The notes under the pieces: generated by a model | Told to the model about the DNA's origin: nothing | Database searches by the model: none | What the model saw: the letters and a program-made list of their open reading frames with translations, nothing else | Source: Thelonectria olida | Lineage: Eukaryota > Ascomycota > Sordariomycetes > Hypocreales > Nectriaceae | DNA: 64,000 nt | NCBI GenBank assembly: GCA_020736575.1 | Contig: JAGPYM010000013.1 | Location: forward strand, 558,001 to 622,000 | Direction of reading: 5' to 3' | Shown: positions 44,570 to 54,896 of the stretch, in pieces | Layout of the letters: each line of letters begins with the position of its first letter | Numbering within the stretch: the stretch's first letter is position 1 | Program-made: the position numbers and the translations under genes

Positions 44570-46381
44570 ATGGATTCGATTCGCGGCCTCGCGACGCCGA
44601 CGTCGTGGCGTCTGTCGCGGTCTGTCGTCGACACGAATTACTATGATCTCCCTATGCAGACCCTCGCCAACACGCACGACTCGCACCCGTCGCTTCCGCA
44701 CCTATGCCTCCTGGTCTTCGAAGCCGTCCTCGAGGTCGTCTGTGTCAGCCTGCCCGGATACATCGTCGCAAGACTCGGCCACTTCGATGCCGACAAGCAA
44801 AAGTTTTTGGCCAACTTGAATGTGATGCTCTTCACGCCATGCCTGAGTAAGTTTATGCGTCACCCCCGTCCGTATCGCAAACAACGTCGCTAACCGTTGC
44901 GCGTATCAGTCTTCACGAAACTTGCTTCTCAACTTACCGCCGAAAAGCTTTCCGAGCTCGCCATCATCCCAGCCATCTTTATCATCCAAACTCTCGTATC
45001 ATGGGGCGTCTCCATTGTTGTCGGAAAGGCCTTCGGTTTTAGTCGACGATCCGCCAACTTTGTAACCGCCATGGGCGTTTTCGGCAACTCCAACTCGCTT
45101 CCCATTTCTCTTGTCCTTTCGTTGTCGCAAACCATCAAAGGGCTTCACTGGGACAGAATTCCCGGCGACAACGATGACGAAGTCGGTGCTCGAGGTATTT
45201 TGTACCTGCTCGTCTTTCAACAACTCGGTCAACTTGTTCGTTGGAGCTGGGGATATCATGTTTTGCTGGCCCCTAAGGAGTCATACCCCGAGTATCAGCA
45301 GGAAATCGCCGAGGAGGGTCAATCTCGCCATGAAGAGGGTGACGAGCATGAGACTGCACCTCTTATCAGCGCACAAACCAGTGACTCGGATACTGAGGCA
45401 GAGACTCGTAGCATCGACTCTCAAGATTTCGATCCCGCTGGTCGCACCCCTGTCGCCAGTGCCTCGAAGGTTTCGTTGGCGGTTTCCAGTGATGGTAGTC
45501 TGAAGAAGAACTTCTTGAAGAAGCGTGGATCGTCGACTGCAACACCCACCGGTAGCGATGATGAAGGCGACATCCTCTCTTTCCCTCGCATCCGCAGTGT
45601 GGATGAGAACGAAGAGTCGAACGGATTTGCCGGCTCGATCAAGGCCAAGTGCGGGCTTTGGAAGCGAAACGTTTCGGAATCTACCAACCGCCGATACGAT
45701 AATCTGCCTCGTCCCATTCAAAACTTTTTGAAATTCACAAAGAGAACTGGCGCCAAGTTCAACAACTTCATCTGGGAGTTCATGAATCCACCTCTCTGGG
45801 CCATGCTCATCGCCATCCTGGTCGCATCTATTCCCGCTCTTCAGAGGCTCTTCTTCGAAGAGGGTTCCTTTGTTCAGAACAGTGTGACCAACGCCATCCG
45901 CTCTAGTGGTAATGTCGCTGTTCCATTGATTCTGGTGGTTCTGGGTGCCAACTTGGCCCGTAACACCATGCCGACTGACGAGACTCATGACCCTGAAGAG
46001 GAACGTTTCGGAAACAAGCTTCTGATTGCTTCACTCGTCTCCCGAATGCTGTTGCCCACCGTCATAATGGCACCAATTCTGGCGTTGATTGCCAAGTATC
46101 TTCCGATCAGCATTCTCGACGACCCCATCTTCGTCATCGTCTGCTTCTTGCTCACCGGTGCGCCGAGCGCTCTTCAGTTGGCGCAGATCTGCCAGCTCAA
46201 CAGTATTTTTGAGAAGACAATGGGAAAAGTTCTGTTCCAGAGCTACGTTATTTGGTAAGTCACATGCACCCCCTCTTCGGAGCATATTACCCCGACCACT
46301 GCTGACACATGTTCTAGGATCCTCCCCTCCACACTTATCCTCGTGATGCTTGCCCTCGAGGTTGTCGAATGGGCCAAATAA
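44570..46381 (+). CDS. ECM3: Auxin-efflux-carrier-type transporter, Ecm3-like
   Basis: Exons 44570-44846, 44910-46254 and 46318-46381 encode 561 residues. It belongs to the AEC/PIN-like family, with Ecm3 of yeast as the fungal type, probably in the ER or endomembrane. The substrate in fungi is unknown. An N-terminal bundle of about five helices begins near residue 45 (HLCLLVFEAVLEVVCVSL). It includes NVMLFTPCLIFTKLAS across the first splice site, then VFGNSNSLPISLVLSL (about 150-165), the family's Asn-rich central motif. A hydrophilic cytosolic loop of about 200 residues rich in Ser, Asp and Glu follows (about 228-415). The C-terminal bundle contains MNPPLWAMLIAILVASIP, VAVPLILVVLGANLAR and FLLTGAPSALQLAQICQLN. 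The last exon supplies the final helix. An alternative start at Met29 is possible. It is convergent with the next gene across 436 bases. Confidence 0.88.
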
Positions 46382-46817
46382 GAGGCTCTGTTCGAGTTCT
46401 TTTAACGAATCTCATACGACACAGGATTTCCCCTGTTCTATCAACAGGCGGATCTTCAATCCGGGTCGCAATACACGGCTTCTGCCATCGGCGTTGGGTA
46501 AGATGTTCTAGAGGATCTTGTACTAGCTCCAATCAGTGGGGTCGAAAAAACTTGCTCTTGGCTTTTCCTTGGAATGAATACACGGGGATTGTGAGCGGCT
46601 TGGACGGACGCTTGTTGGAAGCGCTATTTGCACAAAGGCGTTTTGGCGATCATCCTTCTTTGCACATTGTGTGGTCGGTTTGAGCGATGGATAGGCTCTG
46701 CCACTTGGTTTGATGGATACATAGCGCACATGGGTCTCTGCCCCAACTTGAATTGCAGAAATAATGATATCATTCTTCAAACTTGTAACACTACCATCCT
46801 TCCCTTGACTCCGTACA
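46382..46817. other. Spacer between convergent genes
   Basis: Only the 3' ends of the two converging transcripts are expected here. No gene or obvious element is seen. Confidence 0.6.
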
Positions 46818-47717
46818 CTACCGAGCTCCGTTTACAAGGCTCTCGTCTTCTGGAACCAAAGCCCAATCTCGGACAGTGCCTTTCCAATCACTGATTCGTA
46901 CGTGCTTGATATCGACGAGCACGACTCTGACCTCCTCGCCCGCCACGAAGCACCCACGGCCACCGTCTTCCACAGCTTCGGTCTCGCGGGCAAAGGGTTG
47001 CGCCTCTTCGTCGAAGGTATTGTTCTCGAGGTGCTGCTCGCGGTAGTACTTTTCCTCCTCGGAACCACCAGGGACCAGGCGAGCGGCTCCTCCTATGGTC
47101 GCGCTGATACTGGAGAGGGCAGAGGTGTTGAGGTTGAGGAGCAGCGAGGCCAGGCTGGATCGGTGCTCGGGACCTGGAGATCCACCGGACGGTCGACGTC
47201 CCTGGGTCGGCGGGCGGTGCGACACCCCTGCGAGTTGGAAAGTCAGCTAATATCCATTATTTGAGCTCTTCCAGGATTGGACTCACAGTCGTGGACGAGC
47301 AGGGAGACGTTGGGGTTTGCGACAAGGTTGGCCATCTTTTTCGAGGCTGGGTTGGTAGTCATGACGATGACAGGATTTGAAGTGTAGGGCGAAGAAGGGA
47401 GATACGTGTAGTTCATGAGGGAGACATGGGGTACGTTCTCGGTGCAAGTCGCCAGGTGAAGCTACAAAAACAAATTCATGGTTGAATTAGCTAAGAGAAG
47501 TCCTTATTTTCCAACGAATATCATTCTCGCAGCTTTCTCCGTCGCCCAGCATGGTGGCTATCGGGCAGTCGGCCAGGGGAGTGCGGGGGAGGGGTTCGTG
47601 ACATACGAAGCGAGCATTCTCGAGGCATTGGACAACGTCTGGGGGCAGAGTGGTCGTGGTCTGCTTGTGGGTGTCGCCTTCAGAGGCTTCAGCGTTGAGG
47701 GGTATTTGCTGCTCCAT
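46818..47717 (-). CDS. Pyridoxamine-phosphate-oxidase-like flavin-fold protein
   Basis: Exons 47717-47607, 47461-47287 and 47227-46818 encode 231 residues. The family (PPOX-like split barrel, related to yeast YLR456W/YPR172W) binds FMN or a similar flavin. The substrate is not known. Exon 1 gives the leader and LPPDVVQCLENARF. Exon 2 encodes the core LHLATCTENVPHVSLMNYTY with IVMTTNPASKKMANL and NPNVSLLVHD, the expected barrel strands. The join to exon 3 creates a Trp codon followed by VSHRPPTQGRRPSGG, an extended low-complexity loop. The C-terminal strand DIKHVRISDWKGTVRDW is highly characteristic of the fungal members. Donors are GTATGT and GTGAGT. It diverges from MCCA across 1.26 kb. Assignment to a specific reaction would be guesswork. 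Confidence 0.85.
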
Positions 47718-48029
47718 GACGGATGGGCGTTTCCATGTAGCACGAGGCGCGATTGATGCTAGAATACTGACTTGTGCTGGATCTATTGGGTTGCTATGGG
47801 GAGGTAAGGTATGCCGCGAATCCCGGGAGAGATGATGACATAATGCAAAGCCACACCAGACCAGTTGGAGCTGCTTCAGGCGATGGCGGGGTTCCTTCCT
47901 TGTGGCGTAACTAATGGGTCGCAGTTGCGAGAGCTTGGAGGGGCTGCTTACAGGGAGAAAGCGCTTGCACGGAGTACCAGATATGACCGACAACACTTGG
48001 ACAGTCTCGTCTCATCGTCTTCTCCTAAG

Positions 48030-48093
48030 CTTAGGTGCTCTTAAACTTGGGTACTCCTTAACTGAGGTACTCCTGAACTTGGGTATTCCCTAA
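48030..48093. repeat. Four-copy 16-bp tandem repeat
   Basis: Four contiguous 16-base units (48030-48045, 48046-48061, 48062-48077, 48078-48093) follow a consensus close to CTTGGGTACTCCTTAA. A weaker fifth unit may follow. The copies differ by a few bases, so the array is old or under constraint. It sits in the divergent promoter of the PPOX-like gene and MCCA, so it may be a regulatory site array. Confidence 0.85.
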
Positions 48094-48729
48094 ATTTACC
48101 TTAGATACTGTACCTTGAGTTGCTCCTGCCATCGATTCAAGTTTCGCCTGGAGGGACATGTTAGTGGTGGCTACCGCATCTTCCGCAGCGGCAGTATCGC
48201 AATAGGCAACGGGGTGTCTGATCTATTTAGAGGCTTGATCCCAACTGCAGGCAATATTCTTCGTCCGTGGCATATCTTGAAGTCATGTCCTACCAATCAT
48301 CGCTCATCTCCAGGGTCCTTAAGTCCCAGAAGGAAAGGATCAAGTTTTGCCACCGAGTCCCCTTCATCTTTCGACGGCATCACATGAGTTTAGAGAATTG
48401 CTGTTGAATGGAGGGGACGATCTGAACGGGTTCTAGAAACGTTCAAGGTGATAGGTGTGTTCTTTAGGTGCTCCCCCATCCTGAATGGTGGAAGGCCGTA
48501 GATATTCCTCTGTGGCTGATATCTTCTCCAGGACGTGTTGTGGTTTAACTATTTTGCGACTTGGATGAAGATGGTTCGTCAGCTTGCGCCAGCTTTCGTG
48601 GGTTTAGGTCAAGATGATTTTTGGGGGGTTTTGAGACAGTCTGCGCTGCAGTCAACCGTAGACGGAGCTTTAGCGGACCGATCTCACTGTCGTGGAAAGT
48701 GACGTAGTGGAAGACTGTCCCCAGAAGCG

Positions 48730-48912
48730 ATGGAGCAGACGGCGAGTTTGGGGAAGGACCCGGCTACACTCGGTTCCCCACGGTCACTCTCGCCCTCGAC
48801 TTCAACCGACGGCAACGGCATAGGGATGAAGCGGCATAGCGATTACAACGAAAGAGACGACTTGTCCAATTTCTTCTCTGCTTGCCGATGCTGCACTTCC
48901 TCCTCCAAGTAA
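48730..48912 (+). other. Upstream open reading frame before MCCA
   Basis: An ATG-initiated 60-codon frame ends 66 bases before the MCCA start, in a different frame. If the MCCA transcript begins upstream of 48730, this frame could reduce or condition translation of the carboxylase. The peptide is Ser/Thr-rich and unlike any family I know. The transcription start is unknown, so this is tentative. Confidence 0.35.
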
Positions 48913-48977
48913 ATCAATCCTCAGTTCAATTCTCCAGTCCTCGAACCCAAGCTGGACCTCATTGACGTGAAGTGGCC

Positions 48978-51265
48978 ATGCGTTCCCTCCGCGCGAATCG
49001 TCGACTTCATCTGAAGCCGATTCCTCGTCTCCTCTCGACGACTGCTTCTGTCCATTCTCCCTCCCCCTCTTCGTCTGCTGCTCCCAAGCACACCCCTATC
49101 AGCTCTGTCCTAATTGCCAATCGCGGTGAGATTGCCATTCGAATCAATCGCACAGCTGAGCGCCTTGGCATCCGTGCCACTACCGTCTACACCGATGTAG
49201 ACGCCGGCAGTTGGCATGCCTCAACAGGCTTCCAGTCCTTGGCCCTCGGTCCCGCAAACGCCTACCTCGATGGCGAAAAGATCATTGCGCTGGCCAAGCA
49301 AAACGGTATCCAAGCCCTCCACCCCGGCTATGGCTTCCTCTCCGAGAACTCCAAGTTCGCCGAACGTTGCGAGGAGGAAGGCATCGTCTTTGTTGGCCCG
49401 CCTGCCTCGGCTATGGCTGACATGGGTCACAAGGCGAGGAGCAAAGAGATTATGACGGCTGCCAATGTTCCCTGTGTTCCGGGATACCATGGCGCTGAGC
49501 AAGGGGAGCAAGAGCTACTCGAGCATGCCAGGAATGTCACTTTCCCTGTGCTCCTCAAGAGTGTGAGAGGTGGAGGCGGCAAGGGCATGCGAATCGTCTT
49601 GACAGAAGACGAGTTCTTGTCACAGCTCAAGAGTGCCAGAGCTGAAGCCAAAGCCTCATTTGGTGAAGGTGGAGAGGTCATGCTCGTTGAAAAGTACATT
49701 GTCCGTCCCAGACATGTCGAAGTCCAAGTCTTTGCCGACAAGTGGGGGAACACTGTTGCTCTAGGCGAGCGAGACTGCAGTGTCCAGCGAAGACATCAGA
49801 AGATCTTGGAAGAGTCGCCAGCTCCTGATTTGGACGAGGTCACTCGGCAAGATCTCTGGAACAAAGCAAGGAAGGCTGCCTCTGCTGTTGGCTACGTCGG
49901 CGCAGGCACCGTTGAGTTTATTCTCGACAAGGATACCAACAAGTTTTACTTTATGGAGATGAACACTCGACTTCAGGTGGAGCATCCCGTCACTGAGATG
50001 GTCACCGGACTGGATCTTGTTGAGTGGCAGTTCCGAGTTGCGGCCGGAGAGAAGCTGCCTCTTACCCAAGACGAGGTTGAGGCTCAGATGAACCAGAGAG
50101 GTGCTGCTATTGAGGCACGCATTTATGCAGAAGCCCCAGAAAAGGGTTTCCTGCCCGATTCTGGCAAGCTTGTTCACGCATATCTCCCTCCAGACCTCAT
50201 CAGTGAGGATGTTCGTCTGGACTGGGGCTTTCGATCGGGTGCCACCGTTTCTGAGGCCTACGACGGTATGATCGCCAAGCTCATTGTGCGAGGAGATACA
50301 CGCGAACAAGCCATTGCGAAGATGGCGAGCGTCTTGCGCAAGTATGAGATCGTGGGTGTCAGCACCAACGTCGAGTTTCTCAAGCGCCTTTGTCAAACGG
50401 ATGCTTTCATGGCTGGAGATGTAGAAACAGGCTTTATCGACAAGTGGAGAGATGAATTATTTAAGCCCCGACACATCAAGAATGAGATCTTTGCCCAGGC
50501 TGCGCTTGGCATGGTCAACTTTGAGCTTCGAAACTCGCCTCCTCACGGGCAAACACTTGGCTTTGGAGAAGCCGGTGCCATTGGGGAGCGGAAACTGGCT
50601 TTCAAAGTGCTTGACGGGTATAGCAAGGAAGATGGAGAGATCGTGGAGGCCAGTGTCACGCAAACGGGCCATAACCTGTATAACGTGACGGTGGCCCGAA
50701 AAGGCGACGAGACGCCGGAGGTCTTTGCCAACATTGCCTGTCAGCCCGAGGCTGCTGGGGAGGTGATGAAGTTGGAGTCGTACTTCCCCCTCGAGCGAAT
50801 CGAGTCTTCGGTTGTGCCGCAGCCCACAGACAAGGAGATGAAGATTGCAATCTTCCAGCATGGTGTCAAGACGGACTTGGCTCTGCTACCGCCCAAGTGG
50901 TTCGAGAAGGCCCTAGGCTTAAAGGAGGTGACTGCCTCGGTGGCAGCGCCAATGCCATGCAAGATTTTGAAGAACGAGGTTGTCGAGGGACAAGAAGTGA
51001 AGAAGGGAGATCCGCTTGTTGTGTAAGTGCCAAGCCAATGCTGATTTGAAAGATGTGCTAATGTGGTGTTAGCATTGAGTCGATGAAGATGGAGACGGTC
51101 ATTCGGTCACCACAGAACGGCGTTATTAAGAAACTGGCGCACAAGGAAGGAGTAAGTGCAAGCTTTCCCTGTTGATTTCATTTCTAACCAGTCCTTTAGG
51201 ACATCTGCAAGGCTGGAACCATTCTCGTTTTGTTTGAAGAGGCAGAAGTTACGGAAGAGTCGTAG
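48978..51265 (+). CDS. mccA: Methylcrotonoyl-CoA carboxylase, biotin-containing alpha subunit
   Basis: Exons 48978-51022, 51073-51151 and 51200-51265 encode 729 residues. The enzyme carboxylates 3-methylcrotonyl-CoA in mitochondrial leucine breakdown. This subunit carries biotin carboxylase and biotin carrier parts, and the beta subunit is not in the window. The N-terminus is Arg/Ser-rich without acids (presequence, about 1-35). The biotin carboxylase domain starts at SSVLIANRGEIAIRI. The ATP-grasp glycine loop is KSVRGGGGKGMRIV (about 194-207). Catalytic motifs include ERDCSVQRRHQKI and EMNTRLQVEHPVTE. The C-terminal biotinyl domain contains ESMKMETV with Lys687 as biotin attachment site, encoded on a separate 79-base exon. 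The ATG at 48978 was chosen because the frame opens only just upstream, without another ATG. It is convergent with the amidoligase gene. Confidence 0.95.
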
Positions 51266-51602
51266 AGGAAAGAATCGGACGGACACGGCGTCGACGGCAT
51301 GGGTGGGAATGCTTGTAGCATGATGATGAATTATATCGAATTGAATCTAAACAAAATGGAGAATATCATAGAAACTCGTCTGGCGAGTCAACTGAAAGTT
51401 TCTCTGTGGTGTAGTCCTGTATCCTTAGACGCGTGCGCGTGTCTTCCTGTATTCCGTGGCCAATCCCAATGAAGAAGGCCGACTGATGCGTCTTTCCTTG
51501 TTTCTTCCGTCTCATAATCAGCATATAATAAAAACACCAAACCGATGCTGTATGCGAATAAGTTTGTCGAGGATATTGCGTCCCCAAGGCTCTGCAGCCT
51601 GT
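51266..51602. other. Spacer between convergent MCCA and amidoligase genes
   Basis: Presumed 3' untranslated regions of both genes. I see nothing else. Confidence 0.6.
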
Positions 51603-52690
51603 CTATCGTGTGTGCATTGTCTTGTAGTCCTCGGGCACATAGCGGCCGACTTTGGACTTCTTGGCCGCCTTGCGTAGACGCTTCCACCATTCTAGAAGAC
51701 TTTTCTCGTAGTTTGGATCAGTGGGGTGAACGAAGGCCGGGGGCTTGTTGATCAAGTCCTAGAAGAAGGGTTAACATGGCTTTTACTGCCCGTTTGATGC
51801 AAGAACTCACCTCGTCGGCGGCGAGAGTGATGAAGCCGAGAACAAAAGCAACCCATGCCAAGGTCCCCCTGGTGCTGAGGAACTGGTTCCCGCCGCGAAA
51901 CTCGACTGTGCCGGTACACCGTCCCGTCTTGGGGTTTGGGATGATGTTCTGGAAGTTCCACAAGACGTAGCGGCTCCCCTGCATATACACGCACAGCTCA
52001 GCCTCGGTCTTCTTGGCCAGCAGTTCCTTGGCGACCTGCTGCAGGGCGGGGGTGCTCCGGCCCCAGGTCAGCGAGGCGCGCAGGCCGGAGCCGTCGCTGC
52101 GGCTGTTGGCGACGCAGTACTGGTTCTCGCGGCGGGCGGGCGGCAGCATGTCGGCGACGAAGTCCTCGTAGGCGACGGCGGCAAAGGCAATCTTCTTGAG
52201 GGTGCGCAGGGAGAACTTGTTGTTGCGCGAGACGGGCGTGACGTGGACGTGGCCGCCGCACGAGATGTCGCGCTGCGGGGAGAAGTGCACGCGCATGGCT
52301 TCCCAGAAGTCGGAGAGGATCTGGGAGACGTGTTGTTTGGTGTCAAGGCGGGGGGAGACGACTTCCATGCAGACTTGTGTGTGTTTGTGTTAGTTGATGT
52401 GCGCCTATCTCTATATGTCTGCCTGCCTAGGTAGGTAGGTAAGCCAGGGAAGACGTACCAAATGGACGAGGTCTCTTCAACGAACCGTCTCGCGTGACGA
52501 ACCACTTTCCGCCGTAGTACTCGGGATGCTTGCAGTAGCGAGAATTGTCATCGTGGACAGCCTCAATGCCTCTATTCTGCAGCTTCTGGGCGAGCTGGCG
52601 ATACCAGTCGACGTTTTCGAAGCTCTGGCCGCCGCCGTAGGGCTTGACGACGGCCTCGATTTCGACGCCAAAGTTGTAGTGTCTGACCAT
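51603..52690 (-). CDS. Putative amidoligase (glutamine-synthetase-like fold)
   Basis: Exons 52690-52459, 52373-51811 and 51758-51603 encode 316 residues. It belongs to the amidoligase family, whose members have a glutamine-synthetase-like fold and are predicted to join a carboxylate to an amine using ATP. The fungal substrates are unknown. Family landmarks are FGVEIE near the N-terminus (residues 7-12), MEVVSPRLD (80-88), CGGHVHVT (116-123), SRYVLWNFQN (211-220) and TVEFRGGN (233-240). These supply the Glu, His and Arg residues expected around the nucleotide and metal. The C-terminus is basic (WWKRLRKAAKKSK). Splicing is supported because exon 1 ends in phase 1 and joins through GV-C to MEVVSPR. 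The first intron contains a TAGG tetranucleotide run near 52427-52442. It diverges from a gamma-glutamylcyclotransferase-like gene. Confidence 0.86.
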
Positions 52691-53511
52691 TGCGTGTCCA
52701 GATGGCGGGAACGATATGAGAATGGGAGTGCAACTAGTTGTGGTCAAGAAAGAGAGGCCCGATATCGCTATATCTAAACGGACTTGGTTGGGGACGGCAG
52801 ACAGATAGATGGGTTGGGTCACATGGTATTTCGGGCCTCAGGGCGCCCTGTATATCTCGATTCGCAGTCAGAAGGAGCTGCTCGTTGACCAGAGATGCAG
52901 TCGAATCGGATTTCACATGTTGGCTTTGAGGCGGACATTGGTGACATTTACATGTAGGGGCACATGCGAGTCTTCGGGCTCTCAAGGTGAAGCAGCCTAT
53001 AGGGAGGAAAGGCGGTGGGCAAGCCCAACCTCTCTTTCCCCATGACTCCCGATGACTCTTGTTCGAGGCCCTTTTTCTTACAAGGACGTGGACCGAAGCG
53101 ATTGGTTGCTGCCCAACTTCCTCCAGCATGCAGGGGGGGCTTTGACGCCCATGGGCCACTATCCACTTCCCGCCTCATCCATCCATCCATCAACATTCAA
53201 CGTCAACGTCAACGTCAACGTCGACGGCGGCCTCGTCCCGTCCTATGAAGTCATCAAGCCTCGAGCCGCCATCCCCTTTCTTCTTTTCCCATTCCCTTCT
53301 TTATTCTTAGTGCACACAAACCATTTGTCTGCCCGCTTTTTGTGTCTTACTCTCTCCCATTAGTCTCGTGGCTTGTGTAAGTCGAGGCTCTGACAAGCGC
53401 TCAACACAACGCACACCACCACCCAACTTGGACGGAATCCCCCCAACCCTTTCTTCTCTTTCCCCTTCCCATCGGATGCCCGGAGGTTCGTGCCTCCGAG
53501 TCCTCTTCAAC
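52691..53511. promoter_or_regulatory. Shared divergent promoter of amidoligase and GGCT-like genes
   Basis: The 821 bases between the two start codons contain no gene. A CATC run precedes an array of CGTCAA hexamers (53200-53223). A CT-rich stretch (about 53280-53475) lies just ahead of the GGCT-like start and probably marks its leader. Shared control of both genes is inferred from the divergent arrangement. Confidence 0.5.
53200..53223. repeat. CRE-like ACGTCA hexamer array
   Basis: Three perfect tandem ACGTCA units (53200-53205, 53206-53211, 53212-53217) are followed by ACGTCG. ACGTCA is the half-site bound by CREB/ATF-type bZIP proteins. The array lies about 290 bases before the GGCT-like ATG and about 510 before the amidoligase ATG. 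Binding is not shown, and a simple microsatellite is the alternative. Confidence 0.6.
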
Positions 53512-54651
53512 ATGGCCTCCCAGGCTGTCGGATCCTCCCCGGCCACCGGTAGCAGCGGCGGTGACGCCCGGCCCACCAACACCACGTCCACCACCTACTA
53601 TTTCGCCTACGGGAGCAACCTCCACCTCCGCCAGATGAAGCGCCGCTGTCCCGGGAGCAAGTTCATCGGCTGCGCGAGGCTGTCGCACTATCGCTGGCAG
53701 ATCAACGAGCGAGGCTACGCCAACGTCGTCGCCGCCGAGGGACATTGGGTTGACGGCCTCGTCTACGAAATTGACGAAAACGACGAGGCTCGTTTAGACA
53801 TCAACGAGGGCGTGTCCAAAAACGCATACACCAAGCAGTACATGACTGTTATGCTCTGTCGTGGCCCGGCGTCGCTGTACCGTCGTCCTACGGCCTGGAT
53901 TGTCGACAAGGGCGGCCCGGCTAAAGTGCGTCAGATGGCGGCCAGGAACAGCACCGGATCAGCCCAGTTTGAGCATCATCCTCAGCAGTGGCAGCAATAT
54001 GTCCTCGTGTACATCAGCCACAACTACATTGTGGACAGCCAGCCCAAGGAGGAATACGTCCATCGCATCAACATGGGCGTGACGGACGCCAGGGCTCTTG
54101 GAATTGGGTGGGACTACATCAGCAACTGCATCCGGCCGTATGTTCCGCCAAATAAGAAATCCACAAACAAACCAAAGAAGACGACGACGAATGGAGGAGC
54201 TGGTGGTGGTGACGGCAGCAGCGGTGATGGAGGCTCAGGGGGCCAACACACATCAGGAGCAGGACCAGCTGGAAGAGACGCCAGCCCAAACACCAAGAAC
54301 AGGAGAAATTCTGTTCCAGCACCCAGACAGTCCTCGCAAGGCGCCAAGCGGAATTCCACCCATAGACCAACCACCCCGTCACCGGCTCGGAACGCCCAAG
54401 CACCTGCTCGGCAGTCTGCATCTCCCTCCCGGCCTTCTCGGCAGGCAGACCCTCCCCAGCGCGCCTCGGCGAGCAACGTGGGACACCGGTTCGCAGGGAA
54501 CTTCCTCGTTGTTCCCACCGAGAGAAGACGAGCCAGTTCTGATGTTGGCCCGACTCCTCCACCACTCCCGCCTCGACCGGCTCGTCGGATGCAAAGCATC
54601 CCTGTTATTGTACTCGATGACCGTGTTATTCGTCTCGCCCGGCTCACTTGA
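53512..54651 (+). CDS. Gamma-glutamylcyclotransferase-like protein with long disordered tail
   Basis: Single exon, 379 residues from the ATG at 53512 (caacATGgcc, strong context). An in-frame ATG at 53476 would add 12 residues. The GGCT fold is recognised by YFAYGSNL (residues 30-37), the loop that binds the gamma-glutamyl amine/carboxylate. It is followed by MKRRCPGSKFIGCARLSHYRW and GLVYEIDENDEARLDINEG, where Glu99 fits the catalytic acid. Enzymes of this fold cleave gamma-glutamyl amines or peptides, releasing 5-oxoproline. The domain ends near 212. The remaining 165 residues are Pro/Ser/Gly/Arg-rich, low complexity and presumably disordered (for example PSPARNAQAPARQSASPSRP). Because the tail is GC-rich, other frames are also open there and should be ignored. 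It is divergent from the amidoligase gene, suggesting that it edits or breaks down the amidoligase product. Confidence 0.85.
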   Translation: MASQAVGSSPATGSSGGDARPTNTTSTTYYFAYGSNLHLRQMKRRCPGSKFIGCARLSHYRWQINERGYANVVAAEGHWVDGLVYEIDENDEARLDINEGVSKNAYTKQYMTVMLCRGPASLYRRPTAWIVDKGGPAKVRQMAARNSTGSAQFEHHPQQWQQYVLVYISHNYIVDSQPKEEYVHRINMGVTDARALGIGWDYISNCIRPYVPPNKKSTNKPKKTTTNGGAGGGDGSSGDGGSGGQHTSGAGPAGRDASPNTKNRRNSVPAPRQSSQGAKRNSTHRPTTPSPARNAQAPARQSASPSRPSRQADPPQRASASNVGHRFAGNFLVVPTERRRASSDVGPTPPPLPPRPARRMQSIPVIVLDDRVIRLARLT

Positions 54652-54896
54652 AATGCCAACTACCTATCTCAGTTTCCCCCAACGCCATAGATTCTCGATG
54701 TAATTCCCAAAATCCTCAAGCCGGCCTGGTGCGTTCCGTTTTATACCCGTGGTCCCTTGTTGCAAACTCCTCTTACCATTGTTCGTCACTCGCTGCGACC
54801 AAGACAAAAAGCGTCTTCACACAAAAGCCGGCTTCATCGTGTTGATCTTCCAGATACTGTCGACGCTGCTGATCCGAGGGACCCTGTTGCACATGA

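Larger units (their letters stand above)
47718..48977. other. Divergent spacer between the PPOX-like gene and MCCA
   Basis: No separate gene is visible, apart from a 60-codon upstream frame (48730-48912) in the presumed MCCA leader. A four-copy 16-bp tandem repeat lies at 48030-48093, roughly 310-375 bases upstream of the PPOX-like start. Confidence 0.55.

Noticed and set aside
54098..54703. 201-codon frame overlapping the GGCT-like tail
   Set aside because: It is a shadow of the GC-rich, low-complexity tail of the real gene. The opposite strand is open there too.
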